Notes: generated by a model from the sequence alone, not told the origin. Shown: positions 1 to 6,826, counted from the stretch's first letter. The stretch: 15,643 nucleotides of DNA from an uncultured Myxococcales bacterium (GCA_937915965.1 CALGHC010000844.1:1-15643), one strand, 5' to 3'. A program made the numbers and translations.

Positions 1-1
1 C

Positions 2-1093
2 AAGGCCACGGCGCCGGCCGCCGCGCTGACCGCCGCGCTGACCGCCGTGCTGACCGCCGTGCTGATCGTCCCACTGGCATGCGGTGGCGCCGACGCCGAC
101 GTGAGCGCCGCAGCGTCCTCGACCGGCGACGGCGGCTCCGCCACCGATGCGGCCAGCGCTGGCAGCGACGGCTCCACAGTGGCCGACGGATTTGACGCCG
201 GCAGCGCCGCGGGCATTGGCAAGTCCTGCATCAGCAACAACGACTGCATCGGCAGCGGCCTGGTCTGCTACGAGACCAACGCGACCACCGGCGAGGGCAT
301 CTGTAGCCGCGCATGCGCCATCGACAAACCCTGTCCCGCCAAGACCGGCTGCAACCCCGTGGGCGACGCGATCATCTGCACCTTGCCGCGCTACTGCGAC
401 AACTGCACCTCGGCGGCCGACTGCGGACCCTCGGATCAGGTTTGCCTGCAGCCCGCGGCGGGGGGCAGCTTCTGCACGCGCGCATGCAGCGTCGGCGACA
501 ACACCTGCCCGGCCGGTGCGTCCTGCAGTCAGTACGGCCCGGGCCTCGACGATTTCGCATGCACCCCCGACTACGGCTCGTGCACCGGCGCCGGTGAGCA
601 CTGCAGCCCATGCAAGTTCGCCGGCGACTGTGGTGGTGGCACTGAGTGCTACCAGGCCGGGCCCGATAGCGAGCGCTTCTGCGCGCAGATCTGCGATCCC
701 AAGGCCAAGGACGAGACCTGTCCGGTCGGCTTCGCGTGCACCGCGCAGGGTGCCAAGGGCTATTGTTTCAAGAAGGTGCCGGGCATCAAGAACGGTTTTC
801 CCAGCTGCGCCAAGGGAGACAAGAGCTTCTGCGACGCGTGTGCCCACGATTTTGAGTGCGGCTCGAACCGCTGCGCGACGATCAACGCCAAGAAGTTCTG
901 CGTCCAGGCGGCGCCCTGCGAGAGCAACGCCGACTGCCCCTACGGCGGCGAGGCGACCTTCTGCGTGCCATCTGACAAGGGCGCCATCTGCGCGCCAGCG
1001 CTGGCCTTCAACTGCCATGGCTTCAAGGCCTGTCTCGGCCACCCCTGCGCGGGCGACGAGCTGTGCGACAACGGGTACTGCAAGAAGCAATGA
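2..1093 (+). CDS. Cys-rich modular lipoprotein, 5' end outside window
   Basis: Exported, probably lipid-anchored protein of unknown function. The frame is open to the left edge, and a Lys followed by an Ala/Leu/Thr-rich hydrophobic stretch precedes a lipobox-like Leu-Ala-Cys-Gly (Cys codon at 80-82), so the true start lies upstream and the GTG at 47 is unlikely to be it. After an Ala/Asp/Ser/Gly linker, the mature part has about 42 cysteines in roughly four modules with recurring spacing (two close Cys, then a D/E-C-G step, then a G-x-F-C and C-P-x-G-x-x-C). These begin near 227, 392, 599 and 830. A short C-P/C-x-x-x-x-C tail ends the protein. The pattern recalls the Dickkopf/EGF-like Cys-rich repeats common in myxobacterial surface proteins, with many disulfides expected. 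The module boundaries are mine. zapA starts 85 bp downstream with its own Shine-Dalgarno. Confidence 0.8.
   Translation, partial: KATAPAAALTAALTAVLTAVLIVPLACGGADADVSAAASSTGDGGSATDAASAGSDGSTVADGFDAGSAAGIGKSCISNNDCIGSGLVCYETNATTGEGICSRACAIDKPCPAKTGCNPVGDAIICTLPRYCDNCTSAADCGPSDQVCLQPAAGGSFCTRACSVGDNTCPAGASCSQYGPGLDDFACTPDYGSCTGAGEHCSPCKFAGDCGGGTECYQAGPDSERFCAQICDPKAKDETCPVGFACTAQGAKGYCFKKVPGIKNGFPSCAKGDKSFCDACAHDFECGSNRCATINAKKFCVQAAPCESNADCPYGGEATFCVPSDKGAICAPALAFNCHGFKACLGHPCAGDELCDNGYCKKQ
23..70 (+). repeat. 12-bp tandem repeat x4 within signal peptide
   Basis: Four head-to-tail units at 23-34, 35-46, 47-58 and 59-70. The first two are identical (GCGCTGACCGCC), the third differs by one base, and the fourth has diverged at its end. 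They encode Ala-Leu-Thr-Ala, Ala-Leu-Thr-Ala, Val-Leu-Thr-Ala and Val-Leu-Ile-Val, which together form the hydrophobic core ahead of the lipobox. The unit is a multiple of three, so copy-number change would keep frame and only alter signal-peptide length. Confidence 0.85.
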
Positions 1094-1168
1094 GGCCAAG
1101 GGGCGACCGGCGATCGGTGGCACCGAGCGCCAACGAGAAACGTCCGCGACACCGTCGAGAAGACTTCG

Positions 1169-1174
1169 AGGAGG
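1169..1174 (+). promoter_or_regulatory. Shine-Dalgarno of zapA
   Basis: AGGAGG four bases before the ATG at 1179. It fixes the zapA start inside a much longer open frame that runs antiphase through the preceding Cys-rich gene. Confidence 0.75.
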
Positions 1175-1178
1175 TGCC

Positions 1179-1475
1179 ATGTCCAAGCGCGTCAAGGTCC
1201 AGATCATGGGTCAGACGTTCTCGCTGCAGACCGACGAGGACGAGGCCTACATCGAGGGCCTCGCCAAGATGGTCGACGAGCGCATCGCCGACCTGCGCCG
1301 CAAAGCGACGCTGCCTCCCCACAGCCTCGCCGTCCTGGTCGCCCTCACCCTCGCCGATGACTGGCAAAAGGAGCGTGCCGGCGGCGAGAAGTTGCGTGAC
1401 GTCGCCCAGCAGCGTACCCAGGCGCTGATCGCGGCGCTGGAATCAGTCGTCGTCGATTCCGCGTCCCCTTCGTAG
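1179..1475 (+). CDS. zapA: Cell division protein ZapA
   Basis: Encodes 98 residues, the usual size for ZapA, a cytoplasmic FtsZ-binding protein that bundles FtsZ filaments at the septum. The N-terminal part (about residues 1-50) matches the family: a short beta strand with a 'V-I-M-G-Q-x-F' start, an acidic turn, then a helix with 'A-K-M-V-D-E-R-I-A-D-L-R'. Residues about 48-92 form a long helix with heptad-like Leu/Ala/Val spacing, fitting the ZapA coiled coil used for tetramerisation. The start is set by AGGAGG four bases upstream. A formyl-THF cyclo-ligase gene follows 71 bp later. The zapA/fau pairing is conserved in many proteobacteria, which supports both calls. Confidence 0.9.
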   Translation: MSKRVKVQIMGQTFSLQTDEDEAYIEGLAKMVDERIADLRRKATLPPHSLAVLVALTLADDWQKERAGGEKLRDVAQQRTQALIAALESVVVDSASPS

Positions 1476-1546
1476 TCGCGCCCCCCCCAAGCCGGCGTCG
1501 TCTCTCGTGCGGTCCAACGACCCGATCAGCCCAAGCAGGTCCCCCG

Positions 1547-2203
1547 ATGCCTCCCTCATCCATTGACCTCCGCGCCCTCCTCGAGCTCGTCGACGCGCGC
1601 GCTGCGCCGCCGCCCTCTCCCCTGCCGACCGACAAGGCGGCTTGGCGCGCTGCTTTGTCGGCGCTTTTGCGTGGCCGCGATCACGGCGGTCGGCGTCTGC
1701 ACGCGGACCGCCTCGCCCGTGATGTTGTGCGGCTCGCGCAGGCGGTCGGGGCGCGGGTCGTCGGCCTGTACAGCCCGCTCGGTGCCGAGGTCGACACCCG
1801 ACCGCTCGCCAACGCGCTGGCCGTCGCAGGTATTGAGACCGCCTGGCCACGCGTGCGCGGTGCCGGCCCCGAGCTGGACTTCGCTCTGGCGAGCGGCCCG
1901 GCCGCCCTGCAACCGCGACCCCGTAGTCGTCTGCTTGAGCCGGTTGGCCCGCCGATCGATCCGAACCTGCTCGATGTCGTCGTGGTGCCGACCGTCGGCG
2001 TGCGCCCCGACGGACCGCGTCTCGGTCGCGGTGGCGGCTCCTACGACCGCTACCTGCCAGGCCTGCGCGACGACGCGATCTGCATCGCTGCAGCCCCGTG
2101 CGCCTGTGTCGTCGACTGGTTCCCCAACGCGGACCACGACGCGCTCATGCACCTTGTCGCGACCGAGGATGGACTGTGGGCGTGCCTGGCGGAGTCGCCA
2201 TGA
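1547..2203 (+). CDS. fau: 5-formyltetrahydrofolate cyclo-ligase (MTHFS)
   Basis: ATP-dependent enzyme converting 5-formyl-THF to 5,10-methenyl-THF, a salvage/detoxification step of cytosolic one-carbon metabolism. Encodes 218 residues, slightly longer than typical because of a Pro/Ala-rich N-terminal extension of about 25 residues. Family signatures: an N-terminal basic helix (K30 to R44), 'Y-S-P-L-G-A-E-V-D-T' at 75-84 in the folate/ATP region, and the diagnostic 'V-P-T-V-G-V...R-L-G-R-G-G-G-S-Y-D-R-Y-L' at 147-170, the Gly-rich nucleotide loop. It lies 71 bp after zapA and its TGA overlaps the ATG of the next gene (ATGA at 2200-2203), so translational coupling to the GtrA-like gene is likely. 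No strong Shine-Dalgarno is visible before the ATG. The symbol is taken from the E. coli homologue (ygfA/fau). Confidence 0.9.
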   Translation: MPPSSIDLRALLELVDARAAPPPSPLPTDKAAWRAALSALLRGRDHGGRRLHADRLARDVVRLAQAVGARVVGLYSPLGAEVDTRPLANALAVAGIETAWPRVRGAGPELDFALASGPAALQPRPRSRLLEPVGPPIDPNLLDVVVVPTVGVRPDGPRLGRGGGSYDRYLPGLRDDAICIAAAPCACVVDWFPNADHDALMHLVATEDGLWACLAESP

Positions 2204-2706
2204 CCGCTGCAGTCGGCCGGCTGGCGTCCTTTGCGGCCCGCCACCGTCGATTCCTGCTCTTCTGTGTCGTCGGTGCCAGCGGCGTCGTCGTCAACATGAT
2301 CATCTTTCGCGCGGTCTTGTGGGCGTGGCCCGGCGTGCCGCACGTCGAACGCGCTGCCGGTAGCCTCGCCCTGCAGATGGCCGCTACGGCCGGCTGGTTC
2401 GTCAGCGTTGCGACCAACTTCCTGCTCAACGAGCGATTCACCTTTCAGGACGGCGCCTCGACCTGGCAGACCTCGCGTCTGGGTCGACTGCTGCGCTACT
2501 ACCCGTCGGCTGCGGTCGCCTTTGCCCTGCAGTTGATCGTGCTCAACGGTGTGCTCTACGCCGTCGAGTCCTTCGGGGCCCCGCTGGCGACTGTCGCGCC
2601 ATGGCGGCTGCTTTGGCGGGTGCGGGCCGACTGCTGCAACCTGATGGGCATCGCGGTTGGGACCGTCGCGAACTACCTGCTCGCCCGCAACTGGGTATTC
2701 CGCTAG
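2200..2706 (+). CDS. GtrA-like four-TM membrane protein
   Basis: Encodes 168 residues with four predicted membrane helices (about 18-41, 54-75, 101-122 and 146-162). The GtrA family comprises small inner-membrane proteins thought to move polyprenyl-phosphate-linked sugars across the membrane, for example for glucosylation of O-antigen or lipids. Each two-helix half ends in the same motif: N-F-L-L-N-E-R-F-T-F (73-82) and N-Y-L-L-A-R-N-W-V-F (158-167), as seen in the family and consistent with internal duplication. 'F-C-V-V-G-A-S-G-V-V-V-N' in helix 1 also fits. The start was chosen because its ATG overlaps the fau stop; an in-frame upstream ATG at 2098 would lie deep inside fau. No glycosyltransferase partner is adjacent, so the sugar substrate cannot be inferred. 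The gene ends convergent with metG. Confidence 0.85.
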   Translation: MTAAVGRLASFAARHRRFLLFCVVGASGVVVNMIIFRAVLWAWPGVPHVERAAGSLALQMAATAGWFVSVATNFLLNERFTFQDGASTWQTSRLGRLLRYYPSAAVAFALQLIVLNGVLYAVESFGAPLATVAPWRLLWRVRADCCNLMGIAVGTVANYLLARNWVFR

Positions 2707-2786
2707 CGAATTCGGCCGAAGGTGCGCGCCCATCGTCGCCCGCTCCGGTCCCCAACCACGCGACCGTCTGGCGCGGCACGCAGACC

Positions 2787-4886
2787 CTAGCGGACGCGGT
2801 TGCCGGGCGCCGAGTCGGCCGCCGGCCTCAAGAAGGCCAGCTCGCCGTCGTCACCCTCGGCGACCAGCATCATGCCCTCGCTGACCGCGCCCATGATCTT
2901 GCGGGGCGGCAGGTTGCACAGCACGACGATGAGCTGGTTGATCAGGTCGTCAGGCTCCAGGGCCGGCCGCACGCCGGCGAGGATCTGTCGTTCGTCGTCC
3001 TCGCCGACATCGACCTGCATCTTCACCAGCTTGTTGCTCTTGGGCACCTCGGTGCAGCCGATCACGCGGCCGACACGCAGCTCCATTCGCATGAAGTCAT
3101 CGAAGGTGAAGGCCGGGTCCGCGCTCGCCGCGTCGGCACCCTTGGCGGCCTTGGCGCCAGCCTTCGAGCCAGCCTTCGCGCCGCCGCCCGCGCCCACCGT
3201 GTCGGCCTCGTCTTCGCCGAAGGTGTATTTCGGGAACAGCGGCGTACCACCGCGGGTGACAGCGCCCGCAGACAAGCCCCCCCACTTCAGCCGGGCGATT
3301 GGCACCGGACCCTGGCTCCAGCCGATCCGTTCGAGGATCTCCACGCAGGTATTGGGCATGATCGGCCACAGCAGGTTGGCCGCGACGCGGATGCCCTCCA
3401 GGACGTGATAGACGATGGTCGCCGCCGCCTTGCGGTCGGTCTTGACCAGCTTGAACGGCGCGTCCGCGGTCATCACCTGGTTGAGCCGCGCCACCAGCGA
3501 CATGGTGTCGGCGATGGTGACGTGCAGCTTCATGGTCGCGACGGTCTGCGCGACTGGGCTCGCCTGACCGGCGTCGAAGGCGTCGAGATCGACCTCTTCG
3601 CCGACCAGGAACCGCCCCAACGTGACCGCCGAGGTCAAGGTCTCGCTGAGCTCGACCTTCGCCTGCGGGTTTGGCACGTGGCCACCGAAATTGCGCTCGA
3701 CGATCGTCAGGACGCGCTGCACCAGATTGCCGAGATCGTTGGCGAGATCGGTGTTGTTGCGGCCGACCAGGGCGGCCTCGCTGAAGTTTGCGTCCTGGCC
3801 AACGGCCATCTCGCGCAACAGGAAATAGCGCAGCACCTCGGCGCCGTATTTGTCCTTGAGGGACAGCGGGCTGACGACGTTGCCCAGGCTCTTGGACATC
3901 TTGGTGTTGTCGGTCAGCCACCAGCCGGTCACTACCAGCGTCGAGGGCACCGGCAGACCGAGTGCCATCAGCATGGTCGGCCAATAGATCGCGTGCGTGG
4001 TGAGGATGTCCTTGCCCAGGAAGTGATGCACTGCCGGCCACCACGTCGCAAACGTATCACCGTCGTCGTCGCCGTCGCCGTCGCCGTCGCTGGTCGCCGC
4101 GTGGCTGGCTGGGGCAGGGCGCCACGGATCGACGAGCTGATCTGCGTTCTCCGCCGCCGCCCCTAGCCCGCCGATCGCCGTGACGTAGTTCAGCAGCGCG
4201 TCGAACCAGACGTAGGTGACGTAGTCGGTGTCGAAAGGCAGCTCGATGCCCCAGCTCAGCCGAGACTTGGGCCGCGAGATGCACAGATCCTGGAGCGGTT
4301 CACGCAGAAAGCCGAGCACCTCGTTGGCGCGACCCGGCGGTAGAATACGCATCTCGCCGCTCTCGACGGCCGCAATCAGGCGATCCTGGAAGCGGCTCAT
4401 CAAGAAGAAATAGTTCTTCTCCTTGAGGCGCACGACGGCTTGACCGGTGTCAGGGCACATGCCGTCGACCAGGTCCTTCTCGGTCCAATACCGTTCGGCC
4501 GCCGTCGAGTACCAGCCCTCGAACTCGCGCGCTTCGACCAGACCGTCGCTCCAGATCTGCTGCAGGGCGCGCTGAACGACCCGCGCGTGGCGGGTCTCGG
4601 TGGTGCGGATGAACTGGTCGGGCGCACAACCGATCTCGGGGAGCAGCGCCTTGAACGCGCCGTGCAGGTCGTCGACGTGATCCTGCGGGCTGATGCCGCG
4701 GCGCTCCGCCGCTTGCTGGACCTTCTGGCCGTGCTCGTCGGTGCCGGTGCAAAAGTACGTCTCGTCGCCGAGCAGGCCGCGGTAGCGCCGCGCCGCGTCG
4801 GCCAGGATCGTGCAGTACGCGTGGCCGATGTGCGGCTTGTCGTTGACGTAGTAGATCGGCGTTGTCGCGTAGAACCGTCCAGCCAT
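2787..4886 (-). CDS. metG: Methionyl-tRNA synthetase with C-terminal tRNA-binding domain
   Basis: Class I synthetase charging tRNA-Met in the cytosol; 699 residues. The N-terminal 'A-T-T-P-I-Y-Y-V-N' leads to the HIGH motif (19-22). KMSKS is at 329-333, followed by the alpha-helical anticodon-binding domain (about 370-545). A low-complexity Gly/Ala/Lys linker (564-590) leads to an EMAP-II/Trbp111-type OB fold (592-699, 'M-E-L-R-V-G-R-V'), which dimerises and binds tRNA. Two oddities: the zinc-knuckle position 'C-x-x-C...C-P-x-x' reads S-T-A-A (127-130) and C-P-D-T (144-147), so most metal ligands are gone; and residues about 244-280 hold an extra loop with an Asp/Gly run (267-277). The start at 4886 has GGAGG eight bases upstream and begins exactly at the conserved N-terminus, although the frame is open further upstream. 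It diverges from the antiporter gene. Confidence 0.95.
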   Translation of the reverse strand: MAGRFYATTPIYYVNDKPHIGHAYCTILADAARRYRGLLGDETYFCTGTDEHGQKVQQAAERRGISPQDHVDDLHGAFKALLPEIGCAPDQFIRTTETRHARVVQRALQQIWSDGLVEAREFEGWYSTAAERYWTEKDLVDGMCPDTGQAVVRLKEKNYFFLMSRFQDRLIAAVESGEMRILPPGRANEVLGFLREPLQDLCISRPKSRLSWGIELPFDTDYVTYVWFDALLNYVTAIGGLGAAAENADQLVDPWRPAPASHAATSDGDGDGDDDGDTFATWWPAVHHFLGKDILTTHAIYWPTMLMALGLPVPSTLVVTGWWLTDNTKMSKSLGNVVSPLSLKDKYGAEVLRYFLLREMAVGQDANFSEAALVGRNNTDLANDLGNLVQRVLTIVERNFGGHVPNPQAKVELSETLTSAVTLGRFLVGEEVDLDAFDAGQASPVAQTVATMKLHVTIADTMSLVARLNQVMTADAPFKLVKTDRKAAATIVYHVLEGIRVAANLLWPIMPNTCVEILERIGWSQGPVPIARLKWGGLSAGAVTRGGTPLFPKYTFGEDEADTVGAGGGAKAGSKAGAKAAKGADAASADPAFTFDDFMRMELRVGRVIGCTEVPKSNKLVKMQVDVGEDDERQILAGVRPALEPDDLINQLIVVLCNLPPRKIMGAVSEGMMLVAEGDDGELAFLRPAADSAPGNRVR
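4061..4090 (-). repeat. GTC/GCC trinucleotide-type array inside metG
   Basis: On the + strand the run is three GTC units and then alternating GCC and GTC. On the coding strand it reads GAC/GGC and gives the Asp/Gly run at MetRS residues 267-277, in a surface loop absent from typical MetRS proteins. A related GCC/GTC run occurs in a different frame in the signal peptide at 12326-12400. Confidence 0.8.
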
Positions 4887-4894
4887 CTCGAGCG

Positions 4895-4899
4895 CCTCC
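4895..4899 (-). promoter_or_regulatory. Shine-Dalgarno of metG
   Basis: CCTCC on the + strand, GGAGG on the coding strand, eight bases before the ATG at 4886. It supports this start over the longer upstream open frame, which would run through the antiporter gene on the opposite strand. Confidence 0.7.
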
Positions 4900-5028
4900 G
4901 CAGGTCGGGTTCGGGGGCCGGCAGCCTCGCGCGGCGCCTGGGCCCCGTCAAGGGCCGCAAGACCTGCTACCGCCGCCGCGATCGCTCCCTCGACACCGAG
5001 GCTGGCCTTCGCCAGACTGCCGTTCAGC

Positions 5029-5034
5029 AGGAGG
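5029..5034 (+). promoter_or_regulatory. Shine-Dalgarno of antiporter gene
   Basis: AGGAGG five bases before the ATG at 5040. It picks this start out of a frame that is open for a further 600 bases upstream across metG. Confidence 0.75.
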
Positions 5035-5039
5035 CAGCT

Positions 5040-6527
5040 ATGGATCCCGTCTCTCAACTCCTCGTGACGCTCGCCTCGATCATCCTCATCGGTGTCCTGG
5101 GCGAGGTCCTCTTTCGCAAGACGTCGATCCCCGACGCCGTCTGGCTGGTCCTGGTCGGCCTGATCCTCGGTCCGCTCACCGGCGCCGTCGATCGCGCCGA
5201 CCTCCAAGCGATCGCGCCCGCCTTCGCCGCCGTCACGTTGGTGGTGATCCTTTTTGAGGGCGGCAGCAAGCTGCGTCTCGACGCGGTCGCGCGTGGCGCT
5301 GGCGGTTCGGCCTTGCTGGCGCTGCTGGCGTTCCTGGTGTCGATGACCGCCGTCGCGCTGGTCAGCATGGTGCCGTATTGGCTGGGTTACGTGGAGAGCT
5401 GGTCGTTCACCCACGGCATGATGCTCGGCGCCATCCTCGGTGGATCCTCGTCGATCATCATCATGCCGGCGATGCAGGCGGCCCGCGCCGAGGAGCGCAC
5501 GGCGGGGTTGGTCAACCTCGAGTCCGCCTTTACCGACATCTTCTGCGTGGTGATCGCTGCCGCCCTCATGGACATGCTCTCTGGTTCAGGCGGGCTCGCT
5601 GCGGTCGCGACCGCCGTCGGCGACGCCGTCGCAGCCGTCGGCGACACGGCCGCCGCTGGAGGCGCTGCCGCTGCCGTTGCCGCTCCTGTCGCGGCGACCA
5701 GCGGCGCCCAGCTCCTCGCCGTCGCGCTGTTCAAGAACCTCGGCGTCGGCGCGGGTCTTGGCGCCGCCGCGGCGTTCCTGTGGTTCTTCGTCCTGCGCGT
5801 TCTGCACGACAACGAATACAACTACACGCTGACGCTCGCCGCGATGTTCCTGCTGTACGTGTTGGTGGGCGAGCAGGGCGGCAGCGCCGCGCTCGGCATC
5901 CTGGTCTTCGCCGTGCTGGTCGGCAACGCTGGCGTGATCACCGCCAAGGTCGGCTTCAAGGAGGGCGTCGAGCTGTCGCCGCAGATGCGCGGCATCCACA
6001 CGCAGTTCGCCTTCTTTATCAAGAGCTTCTTCTTCGTCTTTATTGGCGCGAGCATCGGCCCGCCGTGGGGACTGGTCGCCGCCGGCGCGGGGCTGGCTGT
6101 CTTGTTGCTCGCAGCGCGTTGGCCGGTCGCACGTCTGATGACCGCGCGCGGCGACTTTGGCGAACCCGAGCGCCGCCTGGTCTGGGTGAGCTTCCCGCGT
6201 GGTCTGGCCGCCGGTGTGCTCGCCACGCTGCCGTTCGCTCGTGGGATCCCCGGCACCGAGGAGCTGCCGACGCTCGTCTTCGCGACCATCGTGACGACGA
6301 TCTTGCTGTTTACGGGTCTGTTCCGCTGGGCGAAGAAAGGCAGCGCCGCGCAGCCCAAGTCTGCCTCGCCTGAGTCCGAGGCCGCGCCTGAGTCCGAGGC
6401 CGCGCCTGAGTCCGAGGCCTCGCCTGAGTCCGAAGCCGCGCCTGAGTCCGAGGCCTCGCCTGAGTCCGAAGCCGCGCCTGAGTCCGAGTCCGAGCCTGAG
6501 GCAGACCCGAGTACCGGCCGCGGCTGA
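5040..6527 (+). CDS. CPA1-type Na+(K+)/H+ antiporter (NhaP-like)
   Basis: Inner-membrane cation/proton exchanger of 495 residues, with about a dozen hydrophobic segments between residues 6 and 435. The family fold is supported by 'L-I-L-G-P-L-T-G' (41-48), 'I-L-F-E-G-G-S-K-L-R-L' (70-80), 'G-A-I-L-G-G-S-S-S-I-I' (130-140) and 'L-E-S-A-F-T-D' (160-166). The last aligns with the ion-binding E-S-x-x-N-D motif of NhaP antiporters; Asp166 is kept but the Asn is Thr165. Residues about 182-222 are an Ala/Val/Gly-rich insertion between membrane segments. The C-terminal tail (444 onward) is a seven-copy P-E-S-E-(A/S) acidic repeat. The protein probably serves Na+ or pH homeostasis; the ion cannot be decided from sequence. 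The start is fixed by AGGAGG. A KefB/CvrA-like transporter is the main alternative. Confidence 0.85.
   Translation: MDPVSQLLVTLASIILIGVLGEVLFRKTSIPDAVWLVLVGLILGPLTGAVDRADLQAIAPAFAAVTLVVILFEGGSKLRLDAVARGAGGSALLALLAFLVSMTAVALVSMVPYWLGYVESWSFTHGMMLGAILGGSSSIIIMPAMQAARAEERTAGLVNLESAFTDIFCVVIAAALMDMLSGSGGLAAVATAVGDAVAAVGDTAAAGGAAAAVAAPVAATSGAQLLAVALFKNLGVGAGLGAAAAFLWFFVLRVLHDNEYNYTLTLAAMFLLYVLVGEQGGSAALGILVFAVLVGNAGVITAKVGFKEGVELSPQMRGIHTQFAFFIKSFFFVFIGASIGPPWGLVAAGAGLAVLLLAARWPVARLMTARGDFGEPERRLVWVSFPRGLAAGVLATLPFARGIPGTEELPTLVFATIVTTILLFTGLFRWAKKGSAAQPKSASPESEAAPESEAAPESEASPESEAAPESEASPESEAAPESESEPEADPSTGRG
6369..6488 (+). repeat. 18-bp minisatellite x7 encoding acidic PESEA tail
   Basis: The core CCTGAGTCCGA(G/A) begins at 6369, 6387, 6405, 6423, 6441, 6459 and 6477, exactly 18 bp apart. 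The variable codon between cores alternates Ala and Ser, and GAG/GAA differences mark a higher-order alternation in the last four copies. It encodes seven P-E-S-E steps at the end of the antiporter, after the last membrane helix. The unit preserves reading frame, so copy number can vary without disrupting the protein. Confidence 0.95.
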
Positions 6528-6570
6528 CGTCATCAATGGCCCGAGCCCGTGGTCCTTGGCGTGTAGATGA

Positions 6571-6599
6571 AGTCCACATTGGCCGTGGACTAATTCCAC
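6571..6599. promoter_or_regulatory. Overlapping inverted repeats, candidate activator site
   Basis: AGTCCAC (6571-6577) and GTGGACT (6585-6591) are perfect inverted arms around 7 bp. GTGGA (6585-6589) pairs again with TCCAC (6595-6599) around 5 bp. This gives three alternating half-sites, two of them about one helical turn apart. They lie about 150 bp upstream of the -24/-12 element, a normal distance for an enhancer site of a sigma-54 activator. The first pair could instead form a hairpin after the antiporter gene, but no T run follows. Confidence 0.4.
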
Positions 6600-6730
6600 A
6601 CTGCGGCGACGAGATTGTCAGCCCGCGCCGGCCGATCGCACCGAATCGCGCCCTTCTCGTTCGCGGTGCGCCCGCCTACATCTCCGTCATTACACCACAA
6701 AACGAAATCTCCCCGCGCCTTCGTCGCGGA

Positions 6731-6746
6731 TGGCAAGGCGCTTGCA
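6731..6746 (+). promoter_or_regulatory. Sigma-54 (-24/-12) promoter for VWA lipoprotein gene
   Basis: TGGCAAGGCGCTTGCA matches the RpoN consensus TGGCACRNNNNTTGCW at all defined positions except one (A for C). GG (6732-6733) and GC (6744-6745) have exactly the required 10-bp spacing. Transcription would start near 6757, giving a leader of about 116 bases to the ATG at 6873. RpoN promoters need an AAA+ activator, so the downstream lipoprotein would be a switched rather than constitutive gene. No activator gene lies in the window. Confidence 0.6.
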
Positions 6747-6754
6747 TTGCAATG
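6745..6754. promoter_or_regulatory. Palindrome CATTGCAATG over the -12 element
   Basis: A perfect 10-bp palindrome that begins in the GC of the -12 element and ends just before the predicted transcription start. A protein bound here would block the promoter. Chance occurrence is quite possible for a site of this length. Confidence 0.25.
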
Positions 6755-6814
6755 AGGTCAGAGGGAACGCGAGCGCAGCGCACCAGGCGTTGTGCCGACG
6801 CGCCCCGGCTGCAA

Positions 6815-6826
6815 CGGATGCATCCG
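6815..6826 (+). repeat. 12-bp palindrome in leader, possible hairpin
   Basis: CGGATGCATCCG is a perfect palindrome, flanked by CCGGC (6805-6809) and GCCGG (6833-6837), which could close an outer stem. If the RpoN start is right, it lies 35-70 bases ahead of the ATG in the leader RNA. A role is not shown. Confidence 0.3.

Larger units (their letters stand above)
4887..5039. promoter_or_regulatory. Divergent promoter region, metG and antiporter gene
   Basis: These 153 bp separate two divergent starts and must hold at least the metG and antiporter promoters, unless one transcript begins further inside a neighbour. The only sigma-70-like element I see is TTGACG on the - strand (4946-4951) at -35 spacing from a poor -10 for metG. 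No clear operator is visible. The location follows from gene arrangement rather than from motifs. Confidence 0.3.

Noticed and set aside
147..1178. Open frame upstream of and in phase with zapA
   Set aside because: Overlaps the Cys-rich gene in another frame; Ala/Arg/Pro-rich nonsense translation, and the Shine-Dalgarno at 1169 marks the true zapA start.
1476..1546. 6S RNA gene between zapA and fau, as in enterobacteria
   Set aside because: Only 71 bp are available, less than half the RNA's usual length, and no long hairpin or bulged duplex is visible.
2701..2720. Palindromes CGCTAGCG and TTCGGCCGAA at the gtrA end
   Set aside because: Short, without T tract; the first includes the stop codon by chance. 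A weak convergent terminator is possible but cannot be supported.
2601..4166. Open frame of 521 codons on the + strand
   Set aside because: Antisense to metG, which has all family motifs; low-complexity composition and no start signal.
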